A stretch of DNA of 38,276 nt from Paulinella micropora (taxonomy: Eukaryota; Cercozoa; Imbricatea; Euglyphida): contig BJOX01000259.1 in NCBI GenBank assembly GCA_009731375.1, positions 84,229 to 122,504 on the forward strand. The letters are read 5' to 3'. The notes under the pieces are model-generated. The model was given only the letters and a program-made list of their open reading frames with translations. It searched no databases and was not told the origin of the DNA. The translations under genes were made by a program, and so were the position numbers. Shown piece by piece: positions 1 through 11,892 of this stretch (the stretch's first letter is position 1; every line of letters begins with the position of its first letter).

Positions 1-2
1 TG

Positions 3-77
3 GACACCGTGATAGCCCAGTGGTCAAGTTCTACCATCTGGGCCCTGTCGCCAGTTCGATTCCCGTCGGTGCCACCA
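3..77 (+). repeat. tRNA-like head of a SINE or tRNA pseudogene
   Basis: An A-box-like TAGCCCAGTGG (13-23) and a B-box-like AGTTCGATTCC (53-63) are spaced as in a tRNA gene. The ends GACACCG (3-9) and CGGTGCC (67-73) pair at 6 of 7 positions, followed by A and an encoded CCA (75-77). The T-stem pairs poorly, there are about three extra bases between the acceptor strand and the A box, and no clean anticodon arm folds. This fits a tRNA-derived SINE head with an internal RNA polymerase III promoter, or a decayed tRNA, rather than a working tRNA gene. A genome-wide copy count would separate these options. Confidence 0.5.
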
Positions 78-144
78 GTATTTTCATTGAACATACCGGT
101 CCGTCTGGACCAGTATTTTCATTGAACATACCGGTCCGTCTGGA
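75..144 (+). repeat. 35-bp tandem duplication (two copies)
   Basis: Two exact 35-bp copies (75-109 and 110-144) begin CCAGTATTTTCATTG and end CCGGTCCGTCTGGA. The first copy starts on the terminal CCA of the tRNA-like segment, so this may be the body or tail of the same SINE. No coding potential is seen. Confidence 0.8.
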
Positions 145-267
145 AGTGTTGGAACTGCCCTTGCGGGGGTGCCATTAGAGCCTATCGTCAATTCTTCGTA
201 CTCCCCTCACGGGTGAGACGATGGAGGCGCATGTGCAGAAATGCATCAGCCATTGACAGAGAAGCAC

Positions 268-309
<42 letters not shown>

Positions 310-321
310 CATTATTATCAT

Positions 322-392
<71 letters not shown>

Positions 393-424
393 TTATATAC
401 ATATACATGTGTATGTAATTATAG

Positions 425-469
425 GCGGAGCAGTTGGAGGGCTTGATGAAGACTACCTACATCTTCCAA
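425..469 (+). CDS. Candidate upstream exon of host gene 1
   Basis: A 45-nt open segment lies between an acceptor (TATAATTATAG) and a donor (GTCTCC) and reads AEQLEGLMKTTYIFQ. It is in phase 0 at both ends, matching the phase of the exon at 1321, so the two join without a shift. It is non-repetitive and flanked on both sides by simple repeats, as the other exons of this gene are. No family is recognised. It is supported only by splice signals, phase and complexity. Upstream exons may lie outside the window. Confidence 0.45.
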
Positions 470-481
470 GTCTCCCTCATA

Positions 482-545
<64 letters not shown>

Positions 546-812
546 TTTCGCTTTTCTTTCTTCTTCATTCATGAAGTCTTTATACTATACTTCGTTACTT
601 TCTTTATATTTCTTGTTCCTGTCTCCCACATCCTGTATTCCTATAATACATTTTGTATAAGTATGTATGTATGTATGTATGTATGTATGTATGTATGTAT
701 GTGTATGTATGTATGTATGTATGTATGCATGTATGTATGTACGTGTGTATGTATGTATGTATGTATTTGTGCATGTTTGTATATGTACATAATGTAAATG
801 TTTTATATTTGC

Positions 813-850
813 AGATGTTAGGTGCTGGTGATTCTGAGATGGCACAAACT
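813..850 (+). pseudogene. Degenerate duplicate of the 1321 exon
   Basis: After an acceptor-like TTTGCAG, the segment ATGTTAGGTGCTGGTGATTC continues to GAGATGGCACAAACTGCG. It resembles the start of the exon at 1321 (MLGAGDSEMAQ versus MLSAGESEMAQ). About 38 bp downstream (ATTTACATATGTTATATGCA) also recurs just before the true exon (about 1285-1304), so a block was duplicated. This copy runs into an (ATCT)n array with no donor and is probably a dead exon. Confidence 0.6.
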
Positions 851-885
851 GCGATTTACATATGTTATATGCATATATCATATCA

Positions 886-964
<79 letters not shown>

Positions 965-1076
965 ATATCGACCTTTGTGCTCTTTCCCAGCCCGCTACCC
1001 AGTCGCCGATGGGCGGCGGGGTGGAATGGATGCCTAGGTCTTCGGATATGCAGAGCTGATAGACCAAATATATCTT

Positions 1077-1147
<71 letters not shown>

Positions 1148-1148
1148 G

Positions 1149-1194
<46 letters not shown>

Positions 1195-1320
1195 CGTGCT
1201 GTCTGCCCACCTCTGTTGCATGCTGGCTCGTTGGAGATGTGCGATGTGCGATGTATGTATTTGCATATGTTTGCACAAAGTGCTATTTACATATGTTATA
1301 TGCATGTATCATATTTACAG

Positions 1321-2932
<1,612 letters not shown>

Positions 2933-2935
2933 CTG

Positions 2936-3069
2936 CTACATACATACGTACATACATACATACATACATACATAAATACATACATACGTACGTACGTAAG
3001 TACGTACGTACACATACGTACGTACGTACGTACGGACTGACAGATACATACATACATACATACATACAT

Positions 3070-3104
<35 letters not shown>

Positions 3105-3105
3105 A
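2936..3105 (+). repeat. (ATAC)n/(ACGT)n array after the stop codon of host gene 1
   Basis: Starting four bases after the TAG, the array includes an ACGTACGT-rich core (about 2985-3035), which is strongly self-complementary, and ends in (CA)n about 3086-3104. It is likely part of the 3' UTR or immediate downstream DNA. Confidence 0.8.
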
Positions 3106-3878
3106 CGTCTACATAATCAGTTTCTTTATTTATATATATTATCATCGTGTTTATAGAATCATGTATATATACCGGTATATGCAAGTTATTTTATGTATGA
3201 TATATTCATGAAGAGCTTTAGGTCACCCAGGTCTGAGGTGGGGTTTTGAAAATAAAATCAACTAAAATACCAGGTTTCATACTCCCGACGGTATGTAAAG
3301 TAAAGCAAAAACTTTCAATGATTCAAGTTATAATATTAAGGTGGAACTTCCCACCTTATATTGTCGCCGTATCACGTATTAATACACCGTCAGGCTGTAC
3401 CGAAGAGTGACTTTAATGATTATACCATGTCCAACGGAAACGGACGACTGAAACGAATGGTCCGGGTTGGTAATGATGAACGGAACAATAACTGGACTCC
3501 ACCCACTTTGTCTTGTGGCCCGGGGCAGATATACCCGCTCGGTCCACAAACATTCATTGGATTGGTATTAATTGTTCTGATACTGGATCTAACCGCATGA
3601 CCCGGTCAAATACATGGAGATATTACTACAGTTACTCATGATATCTGTTACCGATCTATTACCTAACACTCCCCGGGCACTGATTACTTTAGATTAGTTA
3701 GGTACAAACTGTGACATAATTAAAGATTCATGATAACTTGATCCTTCAAGTCTGTGGAAATATGTGCTAGACTAATCATCAGAGGCTATAACTTAATATA
3801 AAGATCAGACGGAAGTCACTCACCGTGACTACTAACCGCGTCTGCAGTAACACTTGAAAGATTTAGTCAATATCCTAG
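3106..3878 (+). other. Spacer without recognised gene
   Basis: AT-rich, non-repetitive sequence between the first host gene and the left LTR. A small hairpin GGTGGAAC/TTCCCACC sits at about 3340-3356. A 79-codon open frame at 3361 has no recognisable feature. I see no transposon ends or RNA genes. Confidence 0.5.
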
Positions 3879-4394
3879 TTACCAACCGGCATTCAGATGA
3901 ATACACACACTGCTGTCATTTGATCTCAAAATACTTCCGAGAACAGGGAAGGTAGTACCAAAAGACGCTGGCTCGGATTGTCAATTCCAGTTTATTTAGT
4001 ACACCGTTGCTTGACAGACTACTTGTCCCTTGCGAAACAATGCAAATTCTGAGAACTCAGTAACGAATAGTATTCAAGTGCTACACGTGTTGTGTAGCAG
4101 TTGGAGTTGTTCAAGTTAGTCTGTGGAAAAATAAAGGAAAATATGTTAAGTATTACCACTTTAACTAACATATCTGACTTGTTTTACCATTTTACTTGGA
4201 GCGTTGACTGGGAACAGGAAAACACTGTCCAAGGAAATAAAGTATGACTGGAGACCGGAAAAAGCTGTCAAAGGAATAAAAGTTTCAGATATGGGAAAAA
4301 AAGTCAATAGTCAAGCTTTTCTAAAAAGCTAGCTGTTAAATGGAAATAAATTGATCTGTTAACTGCAGTTGAAAACGTAACAACTACAAGTTAT
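3879..4394 (-). repeat. Left (3' on minus) LTR, outer part
   Basis: This segment matches 25790-26225 plus 27856-27917 of the right LTR in the same orientation. It contains the uninterrupted sequence TTTTCTAAAAAGCTAGCTG (about 4317-4335), the empty site of the 1.6-kb insertion found in the other LTR. It stops at TTAT (4391-4394), the target of the 12-kb transposon. Confidence 0.88.
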
Positions 4395-4783
4395 TAACAA
4401 ACCATTCGGCCAACTAGGGGGGTTGCTTTTTCCGAAATTTTCAATGACAAATACTGAATTTTTTAAAACACTTCAGAAATGATGGGAAAACGTTTCCTCG
4501 ATTGTAGAATATATTAAAATGATATTAAAACATACTTTTATTAATAGGAAAGCACTTGGACTTCACCTTTAGAGATTGGCAGGAGCCGGCCTGACAGTAT
4601 GCAGTAGCTGAATTTTCCAACTATTTACTATGTCGGCTACGGCGATTTTAATAAAGAAATAAACGAGCAACATGCTCAGCTTGTCAGGAAAGTTAGTTTT
4701 GATTATTTCGTAGTGTTTTGCGTTATTATAATATGTTTTGCCTTGAAAAATTTGACTTGTGCGTGGCAGCAGTGAGAGGACGC

Positions 4784-4784
<1 letters not shown>
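4395..4784 (+). repeat. Left terminal inverted repeat of the 12-kb transposon
   Basis: Reverse complement of 16055-16436 with only scattered differences: CTT versus TTT near the RNA-like A/T tract, a short TTCACCTTTA insertion at about 4562-4571, and a different G-run length near 4417. AT-rich, without ORFs. It ends where an (AGT)n array starts. Confidence 0.92.
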
Positions 4785-4841
<57 letters not shown>

Positions 4842-5193
4842 AGTAAATTAAATAGTAATAGTAAGTAGTAGTTAGCATGGGGGGAGGGAGTTCGAAAGGG
4901 CAGGGAACAACATTTGCACCCTACCTCTTCGAACGTCCTAGTAGCGGCAGGGGGGGGGGGGGGGGGGGGGGGGGGGGGANNNNNNNNNNAAAGTTGTTAC
5001 ACAAACATAAGTAGCATGCAATTATTCTTTTTAAAGTGCAATACAGGCTGAATGCAATACTTGCGATACAGCTACTATCATAAACTAGAAATTTATCTGA
5101 CTTCAGTAAATTTCTACGGCCACCTCACCGAAACGCGCCAAGTCTACATGGAAGACACACGCAAATGAATGGCAGGGCAAGAAAGAAGGAGCG
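4784..5193 (+). repeat. (AGT)n, poly-G with gap, and spacer inside the left TIR
   Basis: (AGT)n runs at about 4784-4840. A poly-G run (4951-4978) abuts a 10-N gap (4980-4989). The rest to 5193 is AT-rich with no gene, and probably holds the 3' end of the minus-strand gene at 5241. Confidence 0.7.
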
Positions 5194-5240
5194 ATGGAAA
5201 TCACCAGGCTGCGTGCGGGAAAAGAGACTCCTAGAGATGC

Positions 5241-5933
5241 TCAGCGTCTCAGCGCCATGGATGCTAAGGCAAACTCAAAAAAATTTGGTGAGACATTTGG
5301 ACTGGCGGTGGGGGCTGAACCGCGCGGAGGGGTGGTATTTGCAGCGTTCGCTGCCAGGCGCGTGATTAGATCCTCGAGGAGCTGGTCGCCCCTAGGCCTA
5401 TTACCGTTGCTGTTGTTTTCGTTGCTGTTGTTGTGGCTACAATTATTAGCATGGTTGTTGTTGTTGCCATTACTACCAGCATGGTTGTTGTTGTTGTTGT
5501 TGTTGTTTTTGTTGTATTGCTTCCGTTGCCTCTTATGACTAATACCTTCGTCATCAGAGCCGCCACCTGCGTCACTGTCTGCTTCCTCGCCCCCCTCGCC
5601 CCCCTCGTTCTTCTGTCTTCTCTTATTCTTATTGTTCGTCTTCTCCTTCCCTTTGCTTTTCTCAGTCTCTTCCTTTGCCTTTTCTCCCTTAAGTTTCTTC
5701 TCCATTGCATCCCTCTCATCTCTTTCCTTCTTAGCTCTCTCTTCAAGCATCTGTTTGATTGCACTGGTTTGCTTCTGGAGGGCCTGATCTACAAGGCCTT
5801 GCACTTCCTTCTGGATAGGAGGCCTTGCACTTGGAGGGCTATCCAGGAAGGCCTTGCACTTGATTGCTATCCAGGAGAGTGGGTTTAGTATCGGCGTTGA
5901 CATCTTCTTCTTCGCTTTCTTCCAAGAATCCTG
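5241..5933 (-). CDS. Transposon-borne charged, Asn-rich protein (3' exon)
   Basis: The minus-strand frame follows an acceptor-like TTTTGTGCAG and begins DSWKKAKKKMSTPILNP. It then has a Lys/Glu-rich predicted helix (EERAKKERDERDAMEKKLKG), an acidic stretch (EEADSDAGGGSDDEG), an Asn-rich run encoded by GTT/AAC repeats, and a structured-looking end with LLEDLITRLAANAAN and FFEFALASMALRR before TGA (5241-5243). The apparent Met of the frame is a GTG at the splice junction, so I read it as a terminal exon, not a full gene. The upstream exon, ending around GRLAGRKSSN at about 6005-6060, precedes the large gap. Function unknown. It probably belongs with the minus-strand segments up to 9149. Confidence 0.55.
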   Translation of the reverse strand, partial: QDSWKKAKKKMSTPILNPLSWIAIKCKAFLDSPPSARPPIQKEVQGLVDQALQKQTSAIKQMLEERAKKERDERDAMEKKLKGEKAKEETEKSKGKEKTNNKNKRRQKNEGGEGGEEADSDAGGGSDDEGISHKRQRKQYNKNNNNNNNNHAGSNGNNNNHANNCSHNNSNENNSNGNRPRGDQLLEDLITRLAANAANTTPPRGSAPTASPNVSPNFFEFALASMALRR

Positions 5934-6108
5934 CACAAAACATTCCCTAAATTCAATTACAAAATAAAAGAAAATAAATTAACCAAATTTGAGCTTTTTC
6001 GGCCTGCCAGGCGACCGAGGCTCTGCCGAGTTGCCTTTTGCTTCTCGCTTGCGCTAGGAAAATAGAAAGAAGGGCGGGGAGCGGGGGGGGGGGGGGGGGG
6101 GGGGAAAG

Positions 6109-6685
6109 NNNNNNNNNNNNNNNNNNNNNNNNNNNNNNNNNNNNNNNNNNNNNNNNNNNNNNNNNNNNNNNNNNNNNNNNNNNNNNNNNNNNNNNNNNNN
6201 NNNNNNNNNNNNNNNNNNNNNNNNNNNNNNNNNNNNNNNNNNNNNNNNNNNNNNNNNNNNNNNNNNNNNNNNNNNNNNNNNNNNNNNNNNNNNNNNNNNN
6301 NNNNNNNNNNNNNNNNNNNNNNNNNNNNNNNNNNNNNNNNNNNNNNNNNNNNNNNNNNNNNNNNNNNNNNNNNNNNNNNNNNNNNNNNNNNNNNNNNNNN
6401 NNNNNNNNNNNNNNNNNNNNNNNNNNNNNNNNNNNNNNNNNNNNNNNNNNNNNNNNNNNNNNNNNNNNNNNNNNNNNNNNNNNNNNNNNNNNNNNNNNNN
6501 NNNNNNNNNNNNNNNNNNNNNNNNNNNNNNNNNNNNNNNNNNNNNNNNNNNNNNNNNNNNNNNNNNNNNNNNNNNNNNNNNNNNNNNNNNNNNNNNNNNN
6601 NNNNNNNNNNNNNNNNNNNNNNNNNNNNNNNNNNNNNNNNNNNNNNNNNNNNNNNNNNNNNNNNNNNNNNNNNNNNNNNNNNNNN
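6109..6685. other. Assembly gap of 577 N flanked by poly-G on both sides
   Basis: G runs at about 6083-6104 and 6686-6720 border the gap. Sequence of the minus-strand transposon gene is missing here. Long apparent ORFs across the gap are meaningless. Confidence 0.95.
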
Positions 6686-6719
<34 letters not shown>

Positions 6720-6722
<3 letters not shown>

Positions 6723-6853
6723 AGGCACCCAGGAGCACAGGGAGAAACTTCGCCCTCACTCGTCTCCACTTGAGTGGTATCCTTGAGCTCAAAGCCGTTG
6801 TACTTCATCAGCCTCACGTTTAGTACAAGCCCCCTCACGGCACTTGTTGTCAT
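6720..6853 (-). CDS. Possible internal exon of the transposon minus-strand gene
   Basis: A non-repetitive minus-strand stretch reads MTTSAVRGLVLNVRLMKYNG followed by FELKDTTQVETSEGEV up to the poly-G/gap. It lies between the AAG minisatellite and the gap, and it is the only complex sequence there. Codon content and complexity suggest coding, but neither boundary can be fixed. No family recognised. Confidence 0.35.
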
Positions 6854-6939
6854 CTTTGGTCAGCTTCCAGAGCAAGCTAGAAGGGGAAGGAGAAGTAGAA
6901 GGAGGGGAAGCATAAGAAAAGTCTCAAGAGGGCGAGACG

Positions 6940-8123
6940 AATGAGAAGGAGCAGAAGCAGAAGAAGAAGCAGAAGAAGAAGAAGAAGAAGAAGAAGAAGA
7001 AGAAGAAGAAGAAGAAGAAGAAGAAGAAGAAAGAAAGGAAGAAAGAAAGGAAGAAAGGAAGAAAGAAAGGAAGAAAACAAGCAAGAAAGCAAGCAAGAAA
7101 GAAAGAAAGAAGCAGAGGAGGATGAAAAGAAGAAGAAGAAGAAGGAGAAGGAGAAGAAGGAGAAGAAGAAGAAGAAGTAGAAAGAAAGAAAGAAAGAAAG
7201 AAAGAGAGGAGGGAAGGAAGAAAACAAGCAAGAAATCAAGCAATGAAGAAAGAAAGAAGCAGAGGAGGATGAAAAGAAGAAGAAGAAGAAAGAAAGAAAG
7301 AAAGAAAGAATGGAAGGAGGGAAGGAAGAAAACAAGCAAGAAAGCAAGCAATAAAGAAAGAAAGAAGTAGAGGAGGATGAGAAGAAGAAAAAGAAGAAGA
7401 AGAAGAAGAAATCGAGCAAGAAAGCAAGCCAGAAAGAAAGAAAGAAGCAGAGGAGGATGAAAAGAAGAAGAAGAAAGAAGAAGAAGAAGAAGAAGAAATC
7501 GAGCAAGAAAGCAAGCCAGAAAGAAAGAAAGAAGCAGAGGAGGATCAAAAGAAGAAGAAGAAAGAAGAAGAAAGAAAAAAAAGAAGAAGAAATCCAGCAA
7601 GAAAGCGAAGAAAGAAAGAAGCAGAGGAGGATGAAAAGAAGAAGAAGAAGAAGAAGAAGAAGAAGAAGAAGAAGAAATCAAGCAAGCAAACAAGCAAGAA
7701 AGAAAGAAAGAAGCGGAGGATGAAAAGAAGAAGAAGAAGAAGAGGAAGAAGAAGGAGGAGGAGGAGGAGGAGAAGAAGAAGAAGAAGAAGAAGAAGAAGA
7801 AATCAAGCAAGAAAGCAACCAAGAAAGAAAGAGAGAAGCAGAGGATGAAAAGAAGAAGAAGAAGAAGAAGAAGAAGAAGAAGAAGAAGAAGAAGAAATCA
7901 AGCAAGAAAGCAAGCAAGAAAGAAAGAAAGAAGCAGAGGAGGATGAAAAGAAGAAGAAGAAGAAAGAAGAAGAAGAAGAAGAAGAAGAAGAAGAAGAAGA
8001 AATCAAGCAAGAAAGCAAGCAAGAAAGAAAGAAAGAAGCAGAGGAGGATGAAAAGAAGAAGAAAAAGAAGAAATCAAGCAAGAAAGCAAGCATGAAAGAA
8101 AGAAAGAAGCAGAGGAGGATGAA

Positions 8124-8154
<31 letters not shown>

Positions 8155-8235
8155 AGAAGAAGAAGAAAAAGAAGAAAGAAAGAAAGAAAGAAAGAGAGAA
8201 AGAAAGAAAGAAAGAAAGACGATGGTGTGATGATG
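6940..8235 (+). repeat. AAG-rich minisatellite with 11 copies of a GCAGAGGAGGATGAAAAG-type unit
   Basis: A compound purine-strand repeat. The unit core GAAGCAGAGGAGGATGAAAA recurs near 7110, 7257, 7366, 7446, 7531, 7618, 7709, 7837, 7930, 8035 and 8107. It is linked by AATCAAGCAAGAAAGCAAGC motifs and variable (AAG)n. The plus strand could encode a Lys/Glu repeat and the minus strand gives Phe/Leu/Ser strings, but no start, splice or homology supports coding. It probably lies within an intron of the minus-strand transposon gene. Confidence 0.85.
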
Positions 8236-8245
8236 TGGTGAAACA

Positions 8246-8297
<52 letters not shown>
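8236..8297 (+). repeat. (GA)n array
   Basis: About 50 bp of GA dinucleotides (TC on the minus strand) immediately follow the minus-strand coding block that ends FATFSSASL. It may mark the start of an intron or the end of coding. Confidence 0.85.
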
Positions 8298-9149
8298 CAG
8301 AAGAAAAGGTTGCGAACCAGTCTTCATATTCCGCTCCGGAAATGAATTCAAAGAATCCCCTGGCGGCCCAAATGCGAACCTTGCCGTCCTCCACAGGTGG
8401 TGGAACTTCAAGGTCCTTCTCCTTCTCCTCCTCCCCCTCCTCCTCCTTCTCTTCTTTCTCCTTCTCTTTCTCCTTCTCCTTCTTTTCTCCTTCTCTTTCT
8501 CCTTCTCCTTCTCCTCCTTCTCTTTCTCCTTCTCCTCCTTCCCCTTCCTATTCTTCTCCTTCTCCTTCCCCTTCCTATTCTTCTCCTTCTGCTTCTGCTT
8601 CTTTGCCTTCGCCTTCTCTTTCTCCTTCTCCGCTTTCTCCTTCCTATTCTTCTCTTTCTCTTTCTCTTTCCCTTTCTCCTTCCCTTTCTCCTTCTGTTTC
8701 TTACCCTCTCCTTCCTTCTCTTTCTTACCCTCTCCTTCCTTCTCTTTTTTACCCTCTCCTTCCTTCTCTTTCACCTTCTCCTCATCCTCTCCCTCTCCCC
8801 CTTTTTTCTTCTTTCTCGCTGGTTCCTTTGGCTCCTCGGGTCGCAGAAAGTTGGTTGGACGCTTTGGCTTCTTGTTCTTTGGTTGCTCTCCCAACCCGTC
8901 GTCCCAGGGTGTGGGCTTGACCTTGTTTAGGATCCCTTGTTTTCTCCAAGTGTACATGCAGCCGCGGACCAATGCCCCCAGATCAGCGTTGCCCAGTTCG
9001 TACTTACGACGAACGTGAACGGGGATCTCCACCTCGTCGAAGGGTACATTATCCTTGGACGAGTTGATGTTGAGGAAAAGTTTTCCCTGGCTGTCGATGC
9101 GGACGGAGTCCAGGATCTCGGCAGTATGCTTCTTAATACTCGTGGACAT
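8298..9149 (-). CDS. Transposon-borne protein with conserved-looking N-terminus and Lys/Glu linker
   Basis: The ATG at 9147-9149 starts MSTSIKKHTAEILDSVRIDS. An apparently globular domain of about 110 residues follows (EVEIPVHVRRKYELGNADLG, LVRGCMYTWRKQG, KPTPWDDGLG), then a KKKKG run and a long Lys/Glu/Gly linker. The block DLEVPPPVEDGKVRIWAARG continuing FFEFISGAEYEDWFATF (about 8297-8415) is in the frame that reads Lys/Glu. The frame open from the ATG drifts to an Arg-rich reading before that, so one indel within the repetitive linker is likely. The gene is transcribed away from the SET/DUF7869 gene, sharing an intergenic region at 9150-10936. I do not recognise the family. A DNA- or RNA-binding accessory protein of the transposon is a guess from its charge. 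Confidence 0.6.
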
Positions 9150-9918
9150 AGTGCCCAGAGGCGGTTAATTCAAAAAAGTATCTGTTAGACGACATTTTTG
9201 AGGTCGGGTGGCCAGCCCGAAATTTTTTTCGAGGGTTGTGATGGCGTTCACAAAAGCTTGTGCAAGGTTTTTATTGAGAGGAAATCATACTGGCTCGCGA
9301 AAACAGCATTCCCGATCCTTCCAAGACCCAGATTCATCGGGAATAATGTTCTTTTTTTTTCAAATAGACTTTTGAAAAATCTTTGCCAGAAATTTTGTGG
9401 AAACAGACCGACCTTTTTGCTGCAAATCCCCCCTACGTCTTCTCAACTCATCTGATAGCTTCTGAAAATGTATGCAAATGTATTTTAAAACCATTAACAT
9501 CAGTTTCCAAAAAGCGGACAACCCAACTCAATCTCTTTCCCAGCCTGCCAGCATGCCTTGCAACTGTCGGTTCATGCGCCCTTTTTTCAAAATTTTGTGC
9601 AGAGTTTGCTTCAAACTAATCAATTGACAGATCGTGGAAATGTACATATTATCTTAGTCATGGCTTGGAATGATCGGGAAACCTAAGCTCACGATCTAAT
9701 ATAATTTTTTCTTCACATGTCAGCTTGCATTGTAACTGTCGGTTCACATACATACATACATACACATGCTGGCATGTGAGGAAAGAGGTAATAACATTAT
9801 TAGATCGTGAGATTTACTTTCCCGATCTTTTTAGGCAAGAATGATTATAATACACACGATTTCACGATCTGCCACTTGATTCTTTTGAATGAAACTGTGC
9901 ACGAAATTTTGAAAAAGC
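9150..9918. promoter_or_regulatory. Intergenic region between divergent transposon genes
   Basis: Non-repetitive AT-rich DNA lies between the minus-strand ATG (9149) and the plus-strand gene. It contains an imperfect inverted repeat: GATCGGGAAACCTAAGCTCACGATC at about 9672-9696 against GATCGTGAGATTTACTTTCCCGATC at about 9802-9828. It also has a repeated motif, CTTGCA(A/T)TGTAACTGTCGGTT-like, at about 9558-9573 and 9726-9741. A divergent promoter or a transposase-binding site is plausible but inferred only from position. Confidence 0.4.
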
Positions 9919-10890
<972 letters not shown>

Positions 10891-10936
10891 TATTTCTCTT
10901 CCTCCTCTTCCCCTTTGTGTGTATGTATGGTTAGGC

Positions 10937-11837
10937 ATGCTGAGAGCTGCCAAGGCGCCCATTTATGTGGGCTACCGTAATGGAGGCTACGGCGTTTTCG
11001 CAGATCAAGACATTCCTCATTCCTTTGTGCTGGGACTTCTTGAACCAGGTGGCAGTCCTTTGAGCATGATGACAATGCTGCATTTGCGCAGCATTTCACC
11101 ATGAGAATTGGGACATCGTTGCAGGCTGGAATGCACCCTATCAGCTTCGAATTCTTGAGCAAAGCAAACAGAAACCCTATGCACCTCATCAACAGTGCAT
11201 CGAAAGGGTTCAACTTGGGCGATGAGGACTGTCCCAGATCAAATGTCAAGGTTGTTAGTGTGTGTTAGTTAATAGTGTGCGCGCGTGCATGCGTGTGTGT
11301 GTGCTCACTCTCTCTCTCTGTTAATGTGTTAGTGTGTGTTTGTTAATTATAGTGTGTGTGTGTCAGATTAGCAAAGGGACTCCGATTGTGACTGTAAGTT
11401 CTGCCGTATCGAGGAACGATGAGATTTTGCTCAACTACGCTCCAAATCCGGATTCGGATATCACCACGCGACCGAGAGATGTGTACCCTGCGTGGATGCA
11501 AGCAGCAGCAAAGCTGCAAGTGGATATACCGGTGTGGACCTTGAATACTGATGCAGGCACTCTTTGCTTCATTGTCCCTGTGGAAGAGTATCCTCTTCCT
11601 CTCAAATCGATTTCGTTGCCTCATGCACACAAACTTGCGCTTTTGGACAGCATCAGTGCTACTAAAGGGATGCAGGCTCTGTCGAAATCTTCATCCATGG
11701 CGCTGGAAAAGAAAGTGAAGCTACTAGACAGTGTGACATCATCTACTAGTGGGCATGGCGACACTACTAGCACTTCGCTTCAACGTGCGGGATCTGATGT
11801 AACTGTTATGTTACAAAGATCAAGCTCAAGCTCGAAG
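10937..11837 (+). CDS. SET-domain-like segment of the transposon gene
   Basis: The coding block starts at ATG 10937 (just after a TTAG acceptor-like site) and has a GT-AG intron at 11251-11366. The first part has VGYRNGGYGVFADQDI, the G-x-G-x-F-A-x-x-I pattern of SET N-terminal strands. The second has NPMHLINSASKGF, resembling the N-H-S pseudoknot segment but with INSA. The exon 11367-11837 has SRNDEILLNYAPN, resembling the EI-x-x-x-Y end of SET domains. A one-base shift near 11044-11050 separates the first two parts. The rest of the third exon (to SSSSSK) is unassigned. By family knowledge SET domains methylate lysine in proteins. Catalytic competence cannot be judged because motifs are divergent and the frame is broken. 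A cysteine-rich post-SET segment was not seen. Confidence 0.6.
11251..11366 (+). other. Intron with (GT)n
   Basis: The donor AAG|GTTGTT and acceptor GTGTGTGTCAG|ATT bound a GT-rich 116-bp intron. Coding is in phase 0 on both sides. Confidence 0.65.
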
Positions 11838-11892
11838 GTATAAAACTTTCTTATCGCTTCATGTACGTGAGTAATATGACGCTGTCTGTCAG

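Noticed and set aside
1-77. Functional tRNA gene
   Set aside because: Poor T-stem, extra bases before the A box, no recognisable anticodon arm, and an encoded CCA, which nuclear eukaryotic tRNA genes lack.
4391-4400. TTAA target duplication (piggyBac or Kolobok type)
   Set aside because: TTAA can be read at the left junction (TTATTAAC) but not at the right one (TTATTATG). The empty site supports TTAT.
5953-6853. ORFs spanning the 577-N gap
   Set aside because: Most residues are unknown. Only the 6720-6853 part was retained, as a low-confidence exon.
6955-8170. CRISPR-like array
   Set aside because: Units are variable-length purine minisatellite without unique spacers, and the window is eukaryotic.
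11049-11091. A 42-nt intron (GTGGCAG...GCGCAG) explaining the shift in the SET-like block
   Set aside because: Splicing there does not restore the downstream frame, so a one-base indel is more likely.
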